From Stappia sp. BW2 (GTDB lineage: Bacteria > Pseudomonadota > Alphaproteobacteria > Rhizobiales > Stappiaceae): a stretch of DNA of 64,000 nucleotides. Below the pieces are notes generated by a model. The model had not been told where the DNA came from. It saw only the letters and a list, made by a program, of their open reading frames with translations, and searched no databases. Position 1 is the first letter of the stretch; every line of letters starts with the position of its first letter. This document shows positions 62,001 through 64,000 of the stretch, in pieces. Location: positions 1,550,001-1,614,000 of the forward strand of contig NZ_VIRG01000070.1 of assembly GCF_008107695.1 (NCBI RefSeq), written 5' to 3'. Both the position numbers and the translations under genes were made by a program.

Positions 62001-62633
62001 ATGAAGACGGAAACCAAACGCGGGCGTCCGCGCAAATTTGACGAAGACGTTACGCTCGACCGCATCATGCTGGTTTTCTGGCGCCAAGGTTACGCAGCCA
62101 CCAGTCTCGATCAGATTGCGGAAGCCACCGGCCTGAACCGACCAAGCCTTTACGCCGCATTTGGAAGCAAAAAGGAAATGTATCTCAAGGTGATTGGGCG
62201 CTTCGCCGACCAGATGCAGGCCCACTTGCATGACGCAGGGCTGACGGCAAGCGGACTACACCCAAGGCTGAAGGCTATAATGACAGCTGCAATCGATCTT
62301 TATTGCGGCAAGTCTTCACTCTGCAACGCGGCCTACGGGTGTCTGGCTATTTCCACCCTGACCACAGAAGTGGCTGACGATCCGGACTTCAAGTCCATGA
62401 TGGCCCACGTCGTCGAGCGAATGGATCAGGGTTTCGCCGATCTGATACGCGAAGAGACGAAAGGCCTCGTTCCCGAGGCGAACCTGCGCTTTACCGCCCA
62501 GCATCTGTCCCTGATCCTGCATGGTATTTCAGTTCGGGCTCGCACCGGTGAATCGAGAACCGCACTTCAGGAGTTGGCGGAAGCTGCCGTCGACCGGCTT
62601 GTACCGGAAACGGCATCACAAACGGTTGTGTAA
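62001..62633 (+). CDS. TetR family transcriptional regulator
   Basis: A 210-residue repressor with an N-terminal HTH (DRIMLVFWRQGYAATSLDQI, then GLNRPSLYAAFGSKKEMY, about 20-60) and a ligand-binding C-terminal domain containing CNAAYGCLAI, like the ComR/AcrR relatives. It is divergent from the HD hydrolase, the most likely target, and its start lies 4 bases from the operator. It overlaps the 3' end of the convergent DUF2459 gene by 18 bases. Confidence 0.9.
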   Translation: MKTETKRGRPRKFDEDVTLDRIMLVFWRQGYAATSLDQIAEATGLNRPSLYAAFGSKKEMYLKVIGRFADQMQAHLHDAGLTASGLHPRLKAIMTAAIDLYCGKSSLCNAAYGCLAISTLTTEVADDPDFKSMMAHVVERMDQGFADLIREETKGLVPEANLRFTAQHLSLILHGISVRARTGESRTALQELAEAAVDRLVPETASQTVV

Positions 62634-63320
62634 ATCCAGCGACCAGTCAAGCGTTACAGGAAGCGGTGTCCAAACGCCTGTCTTCACCCCTGCCCGCCTC
62701 AATATGTCGGCTGTCCAGGTGTTGCATCCCATCAGCGCATTGAAACCACCTACCGCTGGAAAGAAGATATCGTGCGCGTCATAAGCACCGCCAGGAATAG
62801 CTGGCGGCGTTTCTGTGTCGTTTGCTTGGAAACTGGCCTTGATATCGGCGACCAGCTCATCAAATTGCTGCTGACTGAGGTAAAGTTCCCTGACGCTGTC
62901 GAGATCACTCGGAATATCCCCGGTCCGGCGGACATGCATGACTGACGTGTCCCAGGTCAAGGCGTCAATCACCGGTCCCGGCTTCAAGTCTGCCCAGGTT
63001 GGCGTTTCGATATAAAAGGACCGGCCTCCCCAGCCGAATGCGACCCAAAAGACCCCAGGATAATCGAGGTCCAGGCCGGCATCGGAAATGAAATCGAATG
63101 CCTCCAGAACATCTGGATCAGCAGGAAGAGCAATATCTGTATGAATGGGGTTGCTCAGGACAAGAATGCGCCGGCCATCTGACGGCTGCAAAGCGGCACC
63201 TGTGTCTGGCGCACTATCAAACAAGGGCCTCGGAACGAGTGTTCCGAGGCCCAGAGCCAGGATGATGGTGCAAACGACAAGAAATAATCCAGTGAGTGTC
63301 CTGCGCAGCAGTTTCATCAT
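62616..63320 (-). CDS. DUF2459/TIGR02117 family protein
   Basis: A 234-residue protein with one N-terminal membrane helix (LTGLFLVVCTIILALGLG) and an extracytoplasmic domain containing SNPIHTDIALP, GWGGRSFYIETPTWADL, MHVRRT and a C-terminal GCNTWTADILRRAG with a Cys-Asn pair typical of the family. It resembles the TIGR02117 family, first noted near urease genes, with no known activity. A Cys/His pair suggests a papain-like hydrolase fold (inference). Confidence 0.85.
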   Translation of the reverse strand: MMKLLRRTLTGLFLVVCTIILALGLGTLVPRPLFDSAPDTGAALQPSDGRRILVLSNPIHTDIALPADPDVLEAFDFISDAGLDLDYPGVFWVAFGWGGRSFYIETPTWADLKPGPVIDALTWDTSVMHVRRTGDIPSDLDSVRELYLSQQQFDELVADIKASFQANDTETPPAIPGGAYDAHDIFFPAVGGFNALMGCNTWTADILRRAGVKTGVWTPLPVTLDWSLDLHNRL

Positions 63321-63337
63321 CTTTTGGAGATTGCAGA

Positions 63338-64000
63338 TCAGTGGTGCAGGATCTGACTCAGGAACAGCTTCGTGCGTTCATGCTGCGGGTTGGTAAAGAA
63401 CTCTTCCGGCTCGTTCTGTTCCACGATCTGGCCCGCATCCATGAAGATGACGCGATTGGCAACCTTGCGCGCAAAACCCATTTCGTGGGTCACGCACAAC
63501 ATGGTCATGCCTTCTTCGGCAAGGCCGACCATCACGTCCAGAACTTCCTTGATCATTTCCGGATCAAGTGCCGAAGTCGGCTCATCAAACAACATGATCT
63601 TCGGGCTCATGCAGAGCGACCGTGCAATGGCAACGCGCTGCTGCTGACCGCCGGACAACTGACCCGGATATTTATTTGCCTGCTCGGGGATCTTGACGCG
63701 CTCCAGATAGTGCATCGCGATTTCTTCGGCTTCTCTCTTGGGCATCTTTCGAACCCAGATTGGTGCCAGTGTACAATTTTCCAGGATCGTCAGATGCGGA
63801 AACAGGTTGAAGTGCTGGAAGCACATGCCGACTTCCCGGCGAATTTCGTCAATCTTTTTGAGATCGTTCGTCAGTTCGATGCCATCGACAAGGATCTGCC
63901 CGGCCTGATGTTCTTCCAGACGGTTGATGCAACGGATCATGGTGGACTTGCCGGAACCGGACGGTCCGCAGATAACGATGCGTTCGCCGCGCATGACTTT
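63338..64000 (-). CDS. Amino-acid ABC transporter ATPase, N-terminus outside window
   Basis: The C-terminal 220 residues of a polar amino-acid importer ATPase (GlnQ/AapP/BztD group). Walker A GPSGSGKST is near the window edge, then CFQHFNLFPHLTILEN, the signature LSGGQQQRVAIARSL, Walker B LFDEPTSALDPEM and VTHEMGFARKVA. The frame is open through base 64000 (about 25 N-terminal residues missing), so the Met at 63994 is internal. Its permease and binding protein genes should lie upstream, outside the window. Confidence 0.93.
   Translation of the reverse strand, partial: KVMRGERIVICGPSGSGKSTMIRCINRLEEHQAGQILVDGIELTNDLKKIDEIRREVGMCFQHFNLFPHLTILENCTLAPIWVRKMPKREAEEIAMHYLERVKIPEQANKYPGQLSGGQQQRVAIARSLCMSPKIMLFDEPTSALDPEMIKEVLDVMVGLAEEGMTMLCVTHEMGFARKVANRVIFMDAGQIVEQNEPEEFFTNPQHERTKLFLSQILHH

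Noticed and set aside
63994..63994. Met at 63994 as the start of the ABC ATPase
   Set aside because: The frame continues to base 64000 and the residues just upstream match the internal part of the family, so the true start is outside.

Overview
The window reads as chromosomal DNA of an alphaproteobacterium, most likely Hyphomicrobiales near Roseibium/Labrenzia (inference). Supporting signs are the pcm-tolC-popZ-valS gene order, an Irr-type iron-control box in front of a suf operon, a ChrR-type anti-sigma factor, an aerobic CobN/CobO/CobW cobalamin set and generally GC-rich coding sequence. I see no transposase, integrase, plasmid or phage gene and no CRISPR array.

Layout. 1-5700 (minus): Fe-S assembly operon (second cysteine desulfurase, sufB, sufC, sufD, start of sufS) with an Irr-like box upstream. 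5990-8084: alpha/beta hydrolase and two GNAT acetyltransferases. 8157-15657: DUF2155 protein, valS, DUF1284 protein, popZ, tolC, pcm. 15908-17807: tRNA-Cys, a GCS2-type carboxylate-amine ligase, a small unknown gene. 18145-28320: cobalamin synthesis, with cobC and cbiB on plus facing a riboswitch-led minus operon cobP-cobW-cobN-cobO-yrhK-cobQ. 28659: tRNA-Asn, then a JmjC/cupin gene broken by an in-frame TAA.

30085-45188 is an amino-sugar and probable cell-wall salvage region. nagA, a SIS-type deaminase and a GntR regulator face murQ, nagK, a CutC-family gene and a Gfo/Idh/MocA dehydrogenase, followed by a 58-residue stump of a sugar ABC permease. Next come a DSD1-type PLP enzyme, an M81 peptidase and an NTF2-like gene, divergent from ridA, an RpiR regulator, an SDR and a GH20 hexosaminidase. 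The region ends in a deleted and frameshifted M81 pseudogene. GlcNAc- and MurNAc-derived sugars could be released (GH20), phosphorylated (NagK), de-etherified (MurQ), deacetylated (NagA) and deaminated (SIS protein) into fructose-6-phosphate.

45189-46062 is a long gene-poor stretch with a candidate structured RNA that ends in a terminator. 46063-51907 holds a secreted protein, a COG2907 flavoprotein, a DUF1365 protein and a cyclopropane-synthase-like methyltransferase, then an SDR and a ChrR-like anti-sigma factor with no sigma gene beside it. RpoE-like promoters lie in front of both transcription units, so this looks like a membrane-lipid or photooxidative stress module. 52222-64000 is mostly housekeeping and accessory genes: cysK, cls, a LysE exporter, an AraC regulator, AlaX, GFA, sseA, a globin-coupled chemoreceptor, a TetR/HD-hydrolase divergent pair, a DUF2459 protein and the start-truncated ATPase gene of an amino-acid ABC transporter.
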